A DNA stretch of 64,000 nucleotides from JALHNI01 sp044226365 (lineage in GTDB: Bacteria; Acidobacteriota; Terriglobia; Bryobacterales; Bryobacteraceae): the NCBI GenBank assembly GCA_044226365.1, contig JBGAHE010000030.1:1-64000 (forward strand), read 5' to 3'. Numbering within the stretch: position 1 is the stretch's first letter; every line of letters begins with the position of its first letter. The notes under the pieces are model-generated. The model did no database searches, was not told the origin of the DNA, and saw nothing but the letters and a program-made list of their open reading frames with translations. The position numbers and the translations under genes are program-made. Positions 1 to 7,772 of this stretch are shown in pieces.

Positions 1-21
1 TGAGATGATGAGGAACTCTAC

Positions 22-1371
22 GTGAAGGTAACGATTATTGGTTCGGGTTATGTGGGGCTCACCACCGGGGTTTGCCTCTCCTTTGTTGGGCATGAAGTAA
101 CATGCGTGGACGTCGACCCCCGTAGAGTCGAAATCCTCAAATCTGGCGCGGTTCCGTTCTTTGAGCCCCATTTGGGCGACATGATGCGGATGGTGAAGCT
201 GAATTACACCAGTGACTACGCGCAGGCGATTCCGGGGGCGGAGATTATTTTTATCGCCGTCGGTACGCCGTCTAGGGCGGATGGCAGTCCGAATCTGGAG
301 TATCTGGAGTCGGCGGCGCGTTCGATCGGTTCGCACTTAGGCGATACGTACGCCGTGGTGGTGAATAAGTCCACGGTGCCGATCGGCAGCGGCAACTGGG
401 TGGAGTCGATTGTGCGGGATGCGTATCGCGAAGTGAACGGCACCAAGCCGGAGAACTTTGCGGTGGCCTCGAACCCGGAATTCCTGCGGGAAGGTTCGGC
501 GATCCACGACAGTCTGTTTCCGGATCGCGTGGTGATCGGCGCCGACCAGACGCTGGCGCTCGAAAAGCTGTACACGCTGTATCGTCCTCTGCTGGACCAG
601 AGCTTCCCGGCGCCGCCGTTCCTGCCGCGGCCGGACGGATTCGGCGCGGTGCCGCTGATTTCCTGCGACTTGGCTTCGGCGGAACTGATCAAGTACGCGG
701 CGAACGCCTTCCTGGCGCTTAAGATCTCCTATATCAATGAGATCGGCCAATTGGCGCAGCGCGTGGGCGCGGATGTGCAGTTGGTGGCGCGCGGCATGGG
801 CCTCGACGCCCGGATCGGTACGCGCTTCCTGCAGGCCGGCATCGGCTGGGGTGGCTCCTGCTTCGGCAAGGATACGGCGGCGCTGGTGTCGACCGCGGCC
901 GAGTATCAGTTGGAAATGCCGATCGTGCAGGCGGCCCGCCGGATCAATTCGCGGCAGCGCGAGATCGTGGTGGAACGTCTGCTGGGAGCCGTCAAGTTGT
1001 TGAAAGGTAAGAGCGTCGGCCTGTTAGGGCTGGCATTTAAGCCCAACACGGACGATCTGCGCGACGCCCCGGCCCTCGACATCGCCCGCCGGTTGGTGGA
1101 GCGCGGCGCTCGCGTTCGCGCTCATGATCCGGTGGCCGTGGAACTCGCCCAGCGGCAGAATCCGGATCTGAACATCGCCTGGTGCAACTCCGCCGAGGAG
1201 GCCGCCGACGAGGTGGATGCTCTCGTGCTGGTGACTGACTGGCCGGAGTATCGCGAACTCGACTGGAAAGCGATCGCCGGGCGGATGCGTAATCCGCTGG
1301 TGCTCGACGGACGGCACTTCCTGAAGCGCGAGACGTTAGAGGCTTTGGGCTTCCAGTACCTGGCCGTCTGA
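22..1371 (+). CDS. ugd: UDP-glucose 6-dehydrogenase
   Basis: This 449-aa protein should oxidise UDP-glucose to UDP-glucuronate with two NAD+, supplying precursors for exopolysaccharide or cell-surface glycans in the cytoplasm. The N-terminus is a Rossmann fold with GSGYVG at residues 7-12. The catalytic cysteine is Cys280 within GGSCFGKD, and the central helix and C-terminal UDP-binding domain (GLAFKPNTDDLRDAP) are complete. Length matches the UDP-glucose/GDP-mannose dehydrogenase family. The start is GTG at 22, preceded by a GAGG Shine-Dalgarno-like element. The 3' end overlaps the convergent LLM oxidoreductase gene by 36 bp. GDP-mannose dehydrogenase is a less likely alternative. Confidence 0.95.
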   Translation: MKVTIIGSGYVGLTTGVCLSFVGHEVTCVDVDPRRVEILKSGAVPFFEPHLGDMMRMVKLNYTSDYAQAIPGAEIIFIAVGTPSRADGSPNLEYLESAARSIGSHLGDTYAVVVNKSTVPIGSGNWVESIVRDAYREVNGTKPENFAVASNPEFLREGSAIHDSLFPDRVVIGADQTLALEKLYTLYRPLLDQSFPAPPFLPRPDGFGAVPLISCDLASAELIKYAANAFLALKISYINEIGQLAQRVGADVQLVARGMGLDARIGTRFLQAGIGWGGSCFGKDTAALVSTAAEYQLEMPIVQAARRINSRQREIVVERLLGAVKLLKGKSVGLLGLAFKPNTDDLRDAPALDIARRLVERGARVRAHDPVAVELAQRQNPDLNIAWCNSAEEAADEVDALVLVTDWPEYRELDWKAIAGRMRNPLVLDGRHFLKRETLEALGFQYLAV

Positions 1372-2364
1372 CGCGCGCATTTCGTCAAAGGCCGAGGCGA
1401 TGATCGTGAAGGACCGGAGACGGTCCGCGAGATCATACGCCTCGGACGTAAACATCACTTCGTCGACGCCGGTGCGACGCAGGAAGGCTTCGATGCCTTC
1501 ACGGATGCGCGCGGGTCCGCCGACGATCAGTTCGCCGAGCTTCGACTCCACCAGCAGACGCTCTTCCCGACTCAGGCGGCCGTCCAGGCTCGCCACGGGC
1601 TGCGACAGGTAGAACGGCTCGCCGCGGACCAGGTTCAGGACGCGCAGAACGATGGAGGTCGCCAAGTGCTGCGCCTCAGCGTCCGTGGGTGCGGCGACGA
1701 TCGGCACGCAGGCCATCGCATAGGGCTTCTCCAGATGCTCTGACGGCTGGAAGCGGGCGCGGTAAAGGGTGAGCGCCTCTTCCAACTGTTGCGGGGCGAA
1801 GTGGCTGGCAAAGGCGAAGGGCAGTCCGAGGGCGGCGGCCAATTGGGCGCTGAAGGTACTCGAGCCCAGCAGCCAGAGGGGAACATTGGTGCCCGCGCCG
1901 GGCACCGCGCGGACGCTTTGCCCGGGCTTTACCGGCCCGAGGAAGGTCATCAGTTCGCGGACCTCCTCCGGAAAGTCGCGCCCGCTCGAAAACGGATCGC
2001 GCCGCAAGGCTCGCACGGTGACGCCGTCGGTGCCGGGCGCGCGGCCTAAGCCGAGGTCAATGCGCCCAGGGTACAGTGTCTCGAGCGTGCCGAACTGCTC
2101 GGCAATCACAAGCGGTGCGTGGTTCGGCAACATCACGCCGCCGGAGCCGACGCGGATGGTCCGCGTGGCGCCGGCCACATGACCGATCAGGACGGAGGTG
2201 GCAGCGCTCGCGATGCCAGGCATGTTGTGATGCTCGGCCAGCCAGAAGCGCGTATAGCCCAACCGCTCCGCCAATTGCGCAACGGCCACGCTTGCCTGGA
2301 AAGCTTCGGCGACGGTGCCGCCTTCTTTCACGGCGGCCAAATCCAGGATCGAGTAGCGGGTCAC
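1336..2364 (-). CDS. LLM-class flavin-dependent oxidoreductase (luciferase-like)
   Basis: A 342-aa TIM-barrel oxidoreductase of the bacterial luciferase-like monooxygenase superfamily, using FMN or F420; the substrate cannot be read from sequence. The AEHHNM motif (about residues 44-49), the following VGSGGVMLPNHAP stretch and RIDLGLGRAPGTD (about 103-115) are characteristic of this subgroup. It starts with GTG at 2364, 19 nt after the stop of the peroxiredoxin gene, so the two are probably co-transcribed, which would fit an oxidative or detoxification role. The 3' end runs 36 bp into the end of the convergent ugd gene. Confidence 0.88.
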   Translation of the reverse strand: MTRYSILDLAAVKEGGTVAEAFQASVAVAQLAERLGYTRFWLAEHHNMPGIASAATSVLIGHVAGATRTIRVGSGGVMLPNHAPLVIAEQFGTLETLYPGRIDLGLGRAPGTDGVTVRALRRDPFSSGRDFPEEVRELMTFLGPVKPGQSVRAVPGAGTNVPLWLLGSSTFSAQLAAALGLPFAFASHFAPQQLEEALTLYRARFQPSEHLEKPYAMACVPIVAAPTDAEAQHLATSIVLRVLNLVRGEPFYLSQPVASLDGRLSREERLLVESKLGELIVGGPARIREGIEAFLRRTGVDEVMFTSEAYDLADRLRSFTIIASAFDEMRASDGQVLEAQSL

Positions 2365-2383
2365 ACTCGTTTGGATGCGCGGG

Positions 2384-2911
2384 CTAGCGTTTGAGGTGCG
2401 CCAGGATCTCCTCGGGGGTGGTGCGCCCGCCGTGGCTACGGCTGATCTTGGCGAAGGTCACTTTGCCGGCCTGGTTCAGGATGAAGGTCGATGGGTAAGC
2501 CGTTTCCTTCGGCGCGTCCCAACGCAGGCCATAAAGCTGGGTGACTTCGTAGCCGGGATCGAGCGCGAGACGGAAGTGGTCCGGCAACGACTTGTCCTTG
2601 AGAAACTCGGCGGCTTTGGCGTTGAGGTTGTCCATCGGACCGGGATAGACGAAGAGCACGCGCGCGCCGGCTTCGCGGAAGGCGGGCGCCTGTTTGAGGA
2701 AGTCCTGCACCTGGCGGTTGCAGACGGGGCATTGGTAGCCAGGGAAGCCGCGCAGGACGATGAGGACGACGCGGCTTTGGCCCGTCTCCTCGCTCAGGCG
2801 GACGGTTTTGCCCTGCCAGTCCTGAAGGGTGAAGTCGGGGGCGGGGTCGCCAACGGTGGGGGTGGCGGCCACGAGAGCCAAGGTCCATAAAAGGGAGTTC
2901 AGAATGTGCAT
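2384..2911 (-). CDS. exported peroxiredoxin-like protein (AhpC/TSA, thioredoxin fold)
   Basis: A 175-aa thioredoxin-fold protein that probably reduces peroxides or acts as a thiol-disulfide protein outside the cytoplasm. Residues 1-18 form a hydrophobic signal sequence, followed by GDPAPDFTLQD, typical of the AhpC/TSA family. The redox pair is Cys61 and Cys64 in GYQCPVC; this CxxC arrangement resembles ResA/TlpA or bacterioferritin-comigratory-protein relatives more than classical 2-Cys peroxiredoxins. Upstream gene of a likely two-gene operon with the LLM oxidoreductase. It diverges from the SRPBCC-ArsR operon across a 121-bp region. Confidence 0.85.
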   Translation of the reverse strand: MHILNSLLWTLALVAATPTVGDPAPDFTLQDWQGKTVRLSEETGQSRVVLIVLRGFPGYQCPVCNRQVQDFLKQAPAFREAGARVLFVYPGPMDNLNAKAAEFLKDKSLPDHFRLALDPGYEVTQLYGLRWDAPKETAYPSTFILNQAGKVTFAKISRSHGGRTTPEEILAHLKR

Positions 2912-2971
2912 ACTTTCGCGTCGGTAGATGTCGGTGGGGAGCGGAGTTATTCCCCAACGTACGGAAAAGCA

Positions 2972-3018
2972 TTGACAAGCGGGGTCTGCGAGCCAATACT
3001 TAAGTTATAACTTAAGTA
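2972..3018 (+). promoter_or_regulatory. sigma-70-type promoter overlapped by a 22-bp palindromic operator
   Basis: A perfect -35 hexamer TTGACA lies at 2972-2977 and a -10-like AATACT at 2995-3000 (17-bp spacer). Positions 2997-3018 form a perfect inverted repeat whose core is ACTTAAGTTATAACTTAAGT. It overlaps the -10 box and the expected transcription start, the classic place for repression. The second gene downstream encodes an ArsR-type repressor, whose family binds AT-rich dyads of this form, so autoregulation is the natural inference. A Shine-Dalgarno AGGAG follows at 3021-3025. Confidence 0.8.
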
Positions 3019-3032
3019 ATAGGAGCCCGCCG

Positions 3033-3506
3033 ATGCCGCAAGAACCGGTGAACCACAGCACCTTCGTCATTGAACGCCAACTGGCCGCCTCGCCGGAGCG
3101 GGCGTTCGCCGCCTTCGCCGACCCCAGCCTGAAACGGCGCTGGTTTCTGGACGGCAAGGCGATGGACGTGGTGAGCTTTGCGATGGACTTTCGGGCCGGG
3201 GGGCGGGAGGAGTCGCATTCACGCTTCCGGGAGGGGTCGCCGTTCCCGGGCGTCTCGCTGATCAACCACAGCACCTATCTCGATATCCAGCCGAACGAGC
3301 GGATTGTGCTGGCCTACACGATGACGATCGGCGACTATCGCATGTCGGCGTCGCTGCTGACGCTCGAATTCGCCGCCCACGAAGGCGGCACGCGCTTCAC
3401 GCTCACCGATCAGGGCGCGTACTTCTCGCGTTCCGACGGTGCAGGGCGGCGCGAAGAGGGCTGGGGCAAACTGGTGGACAGCTTCGTCGCGTCGCTCGAG
3501 GCATGA
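3033..3506 (+). CDS. SRPBCC-family protein (AHSA1/START-like)
   Basis: A 157-aa single-domain SRPBCC (Bet v1-like) protein with a hydrophobic ligand cavity; the ligand is unknown. The family signature appears near the N-terminus (VIERQLAASPERAFAAFADP, residues about 11-30), followed by the WFLDG segment, and the C-terminal helix carries the GWGKLVDSF motif. Start ATG with AGGAG seven nt upstream. It overlaps the ArsR gene by 4 bp (ATGA), a translationally coupled pair seen in many bacteria, where the regulator controls a small binding protein or hydrolase. The promoter upstream has a strong dyad operator. Confidence 0.88.
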   Translation: MPQEPVNHSTFVIERQLAASPERAFAAFADPSLKRRWFLDGKAMDVVSFAMDFRAGGREESHSRFREGSPFPGVSLINHSTYLDIQPNERIVLAYTMTIGDYRMSASLLTLEFAAHEGGTRFTLTDQGAYFSRSDGAGRREEGWGKLVDSFVASLEA

Positions 3507-3823
3507 CCGACGTCGACCGAGTCTTCCACGCCCTGGGGGACCCCACACGCCGGGCGCTGATGCAGCGCGTTAGCGAAGGACCCATCAGCGTCTCGCGCCT
3601 GGCTGAGCCGTTTGCGATGAGCCTGGCGGCCATCGTGCAGCACCTGCAAGTGCTCGAAGAAAGCGGCTTGGTGCGGACGGAGAAGGTGGGGCGAGTGCGG
3701 ACGTGCCGCATCGATCCGCAGGGGCTGTCGCTGGCCGAAAGCTGGATCCGCGATCGTCGCGCGCGTTGGGAAGAGAAGCTCGACCGGCTGGAAGACTTCT
3801 TAGCCGAAACGCCGGAAAGCTGA
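3503..3823 (+). CDS. ArsR/SmtB-family winged-helix repressor
   Basis: A 106-aa winged-helix regulator. The helix-turn-helix runs through ISVSRLAEPFAMSLAAIVQH (about residues 31-50), followed by the wing LVRTEKVGRVRTCRI. No metal-binding ELCVC-type cysteine motif is present, so it is probably one of the many ArsR proteins that do not sense metals. It is the second gene of an operon with the SRPBCC gene (4-bp overlap), and the operon promoter carries a perfect 22-bp palindrome covering the -10 region, which suggests negative autoregulation. Confidence 0.92.
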   Translation: MTDVDRVFHALGDPTRRALMQRVSEGPISVSRLAEPFAMSLAAIVQHLQVLEESGLVRTEKVGRVRTCRIDPQGLSLAESWIRDRRARWEEKLDRLEDFLAETPES

Positions 3824-3910
3824 AATTTGTGCGCGACTCCTCAGGAGCATGCGAGGCGGCTTCTAGGGCCCAAACGTTACCAGACCACGACTTACAAGTG
3901 GCATAAAATT

Positions 3911-3926
3911 TGGCATGCAACTTGCT
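3911..3926 (+). promoter_or_regulatory. candidate sigma-54 (-24/-12) promoter
   Basis: TTGGCATGCAACTTGCT at 3910-3926 matches the sigma-54 consensus (TGGCACG-N4-TTGCW) with one mismatch. GG at 3912-3913 and GC at 3924-3925 are separated by exactly 10 nt, as required. The predicted start near 3937 would leave a leader of about 12 nt that begins at the GGGAGG ribosome-binding site, which is short but workable. No enhancer-binding protein is encoded nearby, so this remains a motif-level call. Confidence 0.5.
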
Positions 3927-3948
3927 TGCTGGTGAGATGGGAGGCACC

Positions 3949-4404
3949 ATGAACCAACAAGCAAACAAAATCATCCAAGAATTAGTCGATGCGCTCGGGG
4001 AAGCGCGTCGAGGTTACATGGCCGCATCGCGAGACGCTTCTCGCTCTCATCTGAAGCGAATCCTGAAAGAGTATGCGGACCAACGAGCCGCTTTCGCCGA
4101 GTCACTGATGGGCAGTGCGGAGACCAGCGATGGCAGCCTGAACCAACAAAGTATGCCGACCGGGGTGACGGATTCCCATCACGGCTGGACAAACCTGCGC
4201 GCCGTGCGCGCCACTCGCAGTGATTTGGCGATTCTCGAAGAATGTGAACGAGCTGAAGGCGTGGCCGAGTCTCTTTATCGCGATGCTCTGGCAGCCAACG
4301 TGTTAAATGGCACGCAAAGCACCGTCTCCGATCAGTATGTGAAGATCCGTGCCGCCCACGAGCATCTGCGGGCGCTGCGCGACTCCGTGCGGCAGCTTTC
4401 GTAA
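3949..4404 (+). CDS. PA2169-type four-helix-bundle protein (DUF2383)
   Basis: A 151-aa helical protein of the DUF2383/PA2169 type, a ferritin-like four-helix bundle of unknown function that often occurs with stress proteins. Charged amphipathic helices are evident (IIQELVDALGEARRGY, HLKRILKEYADQRAAFAESL). I chose ATG 3949 because GGGAGG lies five nt upstream; a TTG at 3910 would add 13 unlikely residues and would lie inside the promoter motif. A sigma-54-like site immediately precedes it. It stands alone, followed by a 123-bp gap. Function is not assignable beyond the family. Confidence 0.78.
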   Translation: MNQQANKIIQELVDALGEARRGYMAASRDASRSHLKRILKEYADQRAAFAESLMGSAETSDGSLNQQSMPTGVTDSHHGWTNLRAVRATRSDLAILEECERAEGVAESLYRDALAANVLNGTQSTVSDQYVKIRAAHEHLRALRDSVRQLS

Positions 4405-4472
4405 CGCCTTCACAACAGTCAACACAACTTAACGTTCGGCGCGAGACTTGGCGGAGCGCATGAGGGTTCGTT

Positions 4473-4512
4473 GAAGTGAAAATGAAAAGAGGCGCAGTCC
4501 TCTTCACACTTC
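4473..4512 (+). other. nested leader hairpin before 4528 gene
   Basis: Two nested inverted repeats, GAAGTG (4473-4478)/CACTTC (4507-4512) and AAGAGG (4487-4492)/CCTCTT (4499-4504), could fold into a stem just before the GGGAG ribosome-binding site of the 4528 gene. It may shape translation or mRNA stability. There is no T-tract, so it is not a terminator. Confidence 0.4.
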
Positions 4513-4527
4513 GGGAGTTGACTCAAC

Positions 4528-5277
4528 ATGAAATCCAAAATCTTTTCCGCCCTGGCGGCGGCCTTGGCCGTGGCCTGCTCACTTTCAGCCCAAACGACGT
4601 TAAGTGGTAAGTATGCGCTCGTCGAAAGAGGCCTGCTCGCGAATGGGCAGGCCTTTGTGGCCTTGGGCACGATCACCGTGGATGCGGCAGGCCGCGTGAG
4701 CGGTAGCGAGTATCTGCGTGGCACGGCCGGTGCGGCGGACTTAGTGCTCGATGGCACTTACAATGCAGCTGACGGCAGCTTAGCGGCTACTTACTCCACG
4801 ACGAATAGCGATGGCGACAGTGTCGCGATTCCGTTGAACTATCGGGTGGTCGCAGCGGCGGGCGCGCTGCACGCGATCCGGACGGATCTGGGCGTGGTGT
4901 CGAACGTGGAGCTGATTCCGCTCTCGACAGCAGCCACGACTTTGAAGGGGCAGTTCCTGTTGCTCGAAACGAACGTCGAGAGCGCCAACGCGAGCTTCGT
5001 CTCCGTCAGCACGTTGAACCTCGACGGCACCCAGGTAACCGGCCGCAGCACGCGCAAAACCTTCGGACCCGAGACGGCTTACGACGTAGCGGGTACCTTT
5101 ACCGCCGGCGCCGATGGCGCGGGCACGCTGCAGCTGTTGATTCCCGTGGTGACCGACGATGGCACTACCTATACGACGGCCACCTATCGTTGCCAGGCGA
5201 TCGACGCCAAGCAGTTGGTGGCCGTGCGGGCCGACGCCGGCGTACTGACGTCGGTGGAGGTAACGGCCGCCCAGTAA
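4528..5277 (+). CDS. secreted beta-rich protein with internal duplication
   Basis: A 249-aa protein of unknown function with a clear signal peptide (residues 1-21, cleavage near SLSAQ). The mature part consists of two similar beta-rich halves. LSGKYALVERG and the SDGDSVAIPLNYR..AIRTDLGVVSNVEL stretch in the first half correspond to LKGQFLLLETN and DDGTTYTTATYR..AVRADAGVLTSVEV in the second, indicating an ancient tandem duplication. Such small exported two-repeat proteins are frequent in Solibacter-like genomes. ATG start with GGGAG upstream and a nested hairpin in the leader. No catalytic motif is visible. Confidence 0.75.
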   Translation: MKSKIFSALAAALAVACSLSAQTTLSGKYALVERGLLANGQAFVALGTITVDAAGRVSGSEYLRGTAGAADLVLDGTYNAADGSLAATYSTTNSDGDSVAIPLNYRVVAAAGALHAIRTDLGVVSNVELIPLSTAATTLKGQFLLLETNVESANASFVSVSTLNLDGTQVTGRSTRKTFGPETAYDVAGTFTAGADGAGTLQLLIPVVTDDGTTYTTATYRCQAIDAKQLVAVRADAGVLTSVEVTAAQ

Positions 5278-5286
5278 GCGTTTCGC

Positions 5287-5292
5287 TAAGAT
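5287..5292 (+). promoter_or_regulatory. -10-like hexamer 5 nt before start (leaderless pattern)
   Basis: TAAGAT at 5287-5292 ends five nt before the ATG at 5298, with no Shine-Dalgarno sequence in between. This fits a leaderless or near-leaderless transcript. Confidence 0.45.
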
Positions 5293-5297
5293 AGGGC

Positions 5298-6035
5298 ATG
5301 TCCAAGCGTCGCGACGTATTATTGGCCATGCCCTGGCTTGCCGCTACTTCCGCGTCGGGTCCCGCCGAGGCCGCTGAAGCGGAGGAAACGATCTATATTC
5401 CGCCGAAGCAGTTGGAGTCCGACCCAGCCTTCATTCTCGACTTCATCGACGAGTTCAGCTTCGCCATGGTGATCACGGCTAAAGGCGGCATCCGGGTGAC
5501 GAACGTCCCCACGGTGCTCTACCGCCATGCCGACGGCCCGGGCGGGGGCAATTGGGGCAAACTCTGGTGGCACATCGCGAAGGGCAACCATCAGAACGAC
5601 GCGCTTGATGGCTCCACCGAATGCACCGTGGTCTTTCATGGACCGCACGGCTACATTTCGCCGAACTGGTATGCGGGCAAGAACTCGGTGCCGACCTGGA
5701 ACTTCGCCGTCGTGCACGCGACCGGCAAACCGCAGCGGATCACGGACGACGCGGTTTTCGCCCAGGGTTTGGCGAAACTAGTGGCGAAGAACGAAAGCGC
5801 CTACGGCGGCGGCACGAGTTGGAACTTAGACCAGTTGCCGGACTCGTACTTGAAGGGCATGCGCGGCGGCATTGTGGGCTACGAGATGAAGATCGAACAA
5901 GTGGAGGCCAAGTTCAAACTCGGGCAGGACCGGCAGCCCGGCGATCGTGAAGGCGTCCTGCAAGGCCTCAAGAAAGGGCGTCACGAGCGCTCGCTGCTGG
6001 AGCTGACCGAAGCCTACTATCGTCGCAGCAAGTGA
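5298..6035 (+). CDS. PaiB-like FMN-binding protein with export signal
   Basis: A 245-aa split-barrel flavoprotein of the PaiB (FMN-binding negative transcriptional regulator) family. The family motifs are present: IYIPPKQ near residue 33, VTNVPTVLYR, HIAKGNHQ, then GYISPNWY and VPTWNFAVVHATGKPQ. In Bacillus, PaiB is cytoplasmic and works with the acetyltransferase PaiA. Here the N-terminus (residues 1-26: KRRDVLLAMPWLAATSASG) looks like a Tat-type export signal, and the gene sits among exported proteins, so a role as an extracytoplasmic flavin enzyme is more likely than transcriptional control. Probably the first gene of a run that continues to 7730. Confidence 0.78.
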   Translation: MSKRRDVLLAMPWLAATSASGPAEAAEAEETIYIPPKQLESDPAFILDFIDEFSFAMVITAKGGIRVTNVPTVLYRHADGPGGGNWGKLWWHIAKGNHQNDALDGSTECTVVFHGPHGYISPNWYAGKNSVPTWNFAVVHATGKPQRITDDAVFAQGLAKLVAKNESAYGGGTSWNLDQLPDSYLKGMRGGIVGYEMKIEQVEAKFKLGQDRQPGDREGVLQGLKKGRHERSLLELTEAYYRRSK

Positions 6036-6050
6036 TAGACTTCCTGGTCG

Positions 6051-6863
6051 ATGACCTACTCTGCCTGGTGGAAAGCAGCTGTCACGACGCTGGTGATGGC
6101 CGGGGCGGTATTTGCCGACGAAGCGAACTTCAATCTGCATCTGTGGGAGCCGGGCAAGGTGCCGCAGGCTCAAGGGGACGGCCCGCTGGACCAGCCCTTT
6201 CTCACCGTTTTTCAACCGCCCGCCAATAAGCGCAACGGCTCGGCCGTGATCATCGCGCCCGGCGGCTCGAACATCATGCTGATGTATAGCGTGGAGGGCA
6301 TCGAGATCGCCGAGCGGTTTAACGACTGGGGTACGACAGCGTTTGTGCTGACCTATCGCCTGGCGCCGCGTTATAACGATACGGCGCGCGCACTCGATGG
6401 CAATCGCGCTTTGCGGCTGGTGCGTTCGCGGGCCGCCGAGTTCAAACTCGACCCGAATCGCATTACGTTCGCGGGCTTCTCGGCAGGCTCGTCGCTGGCG
6501 CGGTTGGTGGCGGCTTCGTCCACGCCGGGCGATCCGCAGGCAGCCGATCCGGTGGACCGCTTGCCCTCCAAGCCGAATCATCTGGTGATGGTTTATGGCC
6601 CCGGGCGCCCGCTGCCGAACGAGAATCTGAAGGAGTTTCCGCCGACGTTCCTGTTGTCGGCCGCGGCGGACCGCGGCGCGGCGAACGGCTCGGCGCAGTT
6701 GTTCCTCGACATTAACAAGGCGGGCGGTGTAGCCGAGTTGCACATCTATCAGAAGGGGCGCCATGGGTTTGGCGCGGCCACGACGAGTCCGGAATACGGC
6801 CCGTGGATGGACGAGTTGAAGCACTTCCTGCAGTTGGGCGGCTTCTTCGGAGGGGCGAAGTAG
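6051..6863 (+). CDS. secreted alpha/beta hydrolase (acetyl-xylan esterase-like)
   Basis: A 270-aa exported esterase candidate. Residues 1-22 look like a signal peptide. The fold markers are the oxyanion-type PGGSN near residue 70, the nucleophile elbow G-F-S-A-G with Ser144, and the probable catalytic His238 in GRHGFG; the acid residue is most likely in SAAADRG. This resembles the BD-FAE/acetyl-esterase group that deacylates plant polysaccharides. The gene lies 15 bp after the PaiB-like gene and 3 bp before the SUMF1-type gene, so an operon is likely. The exact substrate is unknown. Confidence 0.85.
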   Translation: MTYSAWWKAAVTTLVMAGAVFADEANFNLHLWEPGKVPQAQGDGPLDQPFLTVFQPPANKRNGSAVIIAPGGSNIMLMYSVEGIEIAERFNDWGTTAFVLTYRLAPRYNDTARALDGNRALRLVRSRAAEFKLDPNRITFAGFSAGSSLARLVAASSTPGDPQAADPVDRLPSKPNHLVMVYGPGRPLPNENLKEFPPTFLLSAAADRGAANGSAQLFLDINKAGGVAELHIYQKGRHGFGAATTSPEYGPWMDELKHFLQLGGFFGGAK

Positions 6864-6866
6864 TCC

Positions 6867-7730
6867 ATGCGCTGGAATCTGATCTGTTTGACCGCGGTGA
6901 CGTTAATCGCCGCGGACGCGCCGAAGACCGTCAACGATGGCTATGGCGATTTTGTCTATGTGCCGGCCGGCGCCTTCAAAATGGGCGACAACTTCGGCGA
7001 TGGCGAAAGCCGCGAGCGGCCCGTACATACAGTGACCCTGGACGCCTACTACATCGGCAAGTATGAAGTGACCAATGCCGACTGGCGGAAGTTTCGCGAG
7101 GACGCCGAATACAACGACCCCAAGCTTTGGCCAGACGGGCGCGTGATGCCCAAGGATCAGGTGCCCTATTGGACGCAGGCCAACAACCACGGCGGCGGCA
7201 CCGCCAACAGCGATAACTATCCCGTGCTCGGCGTGAACTGGGATGCGGCCACGGCCTATTGCAAGTGGCTCAGCATGAAGACCGGCAAGAAGTATCGCCT
7301 TCCCACGGAAGCCGAATGGGAGAAAGCCGCGCGGGGCACGGATCAGAGACGTTTCCCCTGGGGCAACAAGATCGACCCCACCTACGCCGCATATACGCTG
7401 TCGGCGCCGTTTGAAACGGCGAAGATCGTGGGCTTCTATGACGGCACCCGCCGCGGCAATCTGGCGACGCACAACAACGCCTCACCGTATGGCGCCATGG
7501 ACATGGCCGGCAACGTGATGGAGTGGTGCCAGGACTGGTACAGCCGCACGTATTATTCGGTTTCGCCCAAGAAGAACCCGACCGGCCCGGAGAAGGGCGC
7601 CTATCGCGTGCTGCGCGGCGGCGCGTTCTTCTTCGAAGCGCAGGACCTGCGCTCCTACGCGCGCTCCGGCGGCTGGCCGTCCACGCAAGCGTGGCGGATG
7701 GTGGGTTTCCGGCCGGTCCGCGAGCCATAG
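6867..7730 (+). CDS. exported SUMF1-fold (formylglycine-generating-enzyme-like) protein
   Basis: A 287-aa SUMF1/FGE-sulfatase domain protein with a short signal sequence. Typical motifs are present: VPAGAFKMGD, YEVTNADWRKF, YRLPTEAEWEKAARG, GNVMEWCQDWY, VLRGGAFF and GFRPVRE. The cysteine pair of true formylglycine-generating enzymes is absent: the usual RCAxR-like region reads LRSYARSGG. It is therefore unlikely to activate sulfatases and more probably a lectin-like or other SUMF1-fold protein. It follows the esterase by 3 bp and precedes the cytochrome-DUF1549/1553 gene by 42 bp. A second SUMF1-domain protein is encoded at 52055-53716. Confidence 0.88.
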   Translation: MRWNLICLTAVTLIAADAPKTVNDGYGDFVYVPAGAFKMGDNFGDGESRERPVHTVTLDAYYIGKYEVTNADWRKFREDAEYNDPKLWPDGRVMPKDQVPYWTQANNHGGGTANSDNYPVLGVNWDAATAYCKWLSMKTGKKYRLPTEAEWEKAARGTDQRRFPWGNKIDPTYAAYTLSAPFETAKIVGFYDGTRRGNLATHNNASPYGAMDMAGNVMEWCQDWYSRTYYSVSPKKNPTGPEKGAYRVLRGGAFFFEAQDLRSYARSGGWPSTQAWRMVGFRPVREP

Positions 7731-7772
7731 GCTGATAGAGGGCGCGGGCGCCCATTGTATGATTCCTTCAGC

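Noticed and set aside
6867..7730. Calling the SUMF1-fold protein a sulfatase-activating enzyme
   Set aside because: The catalytic cysteines are absent. No sulfatase with a C/S-x-P-x-R site is encoded in the window.
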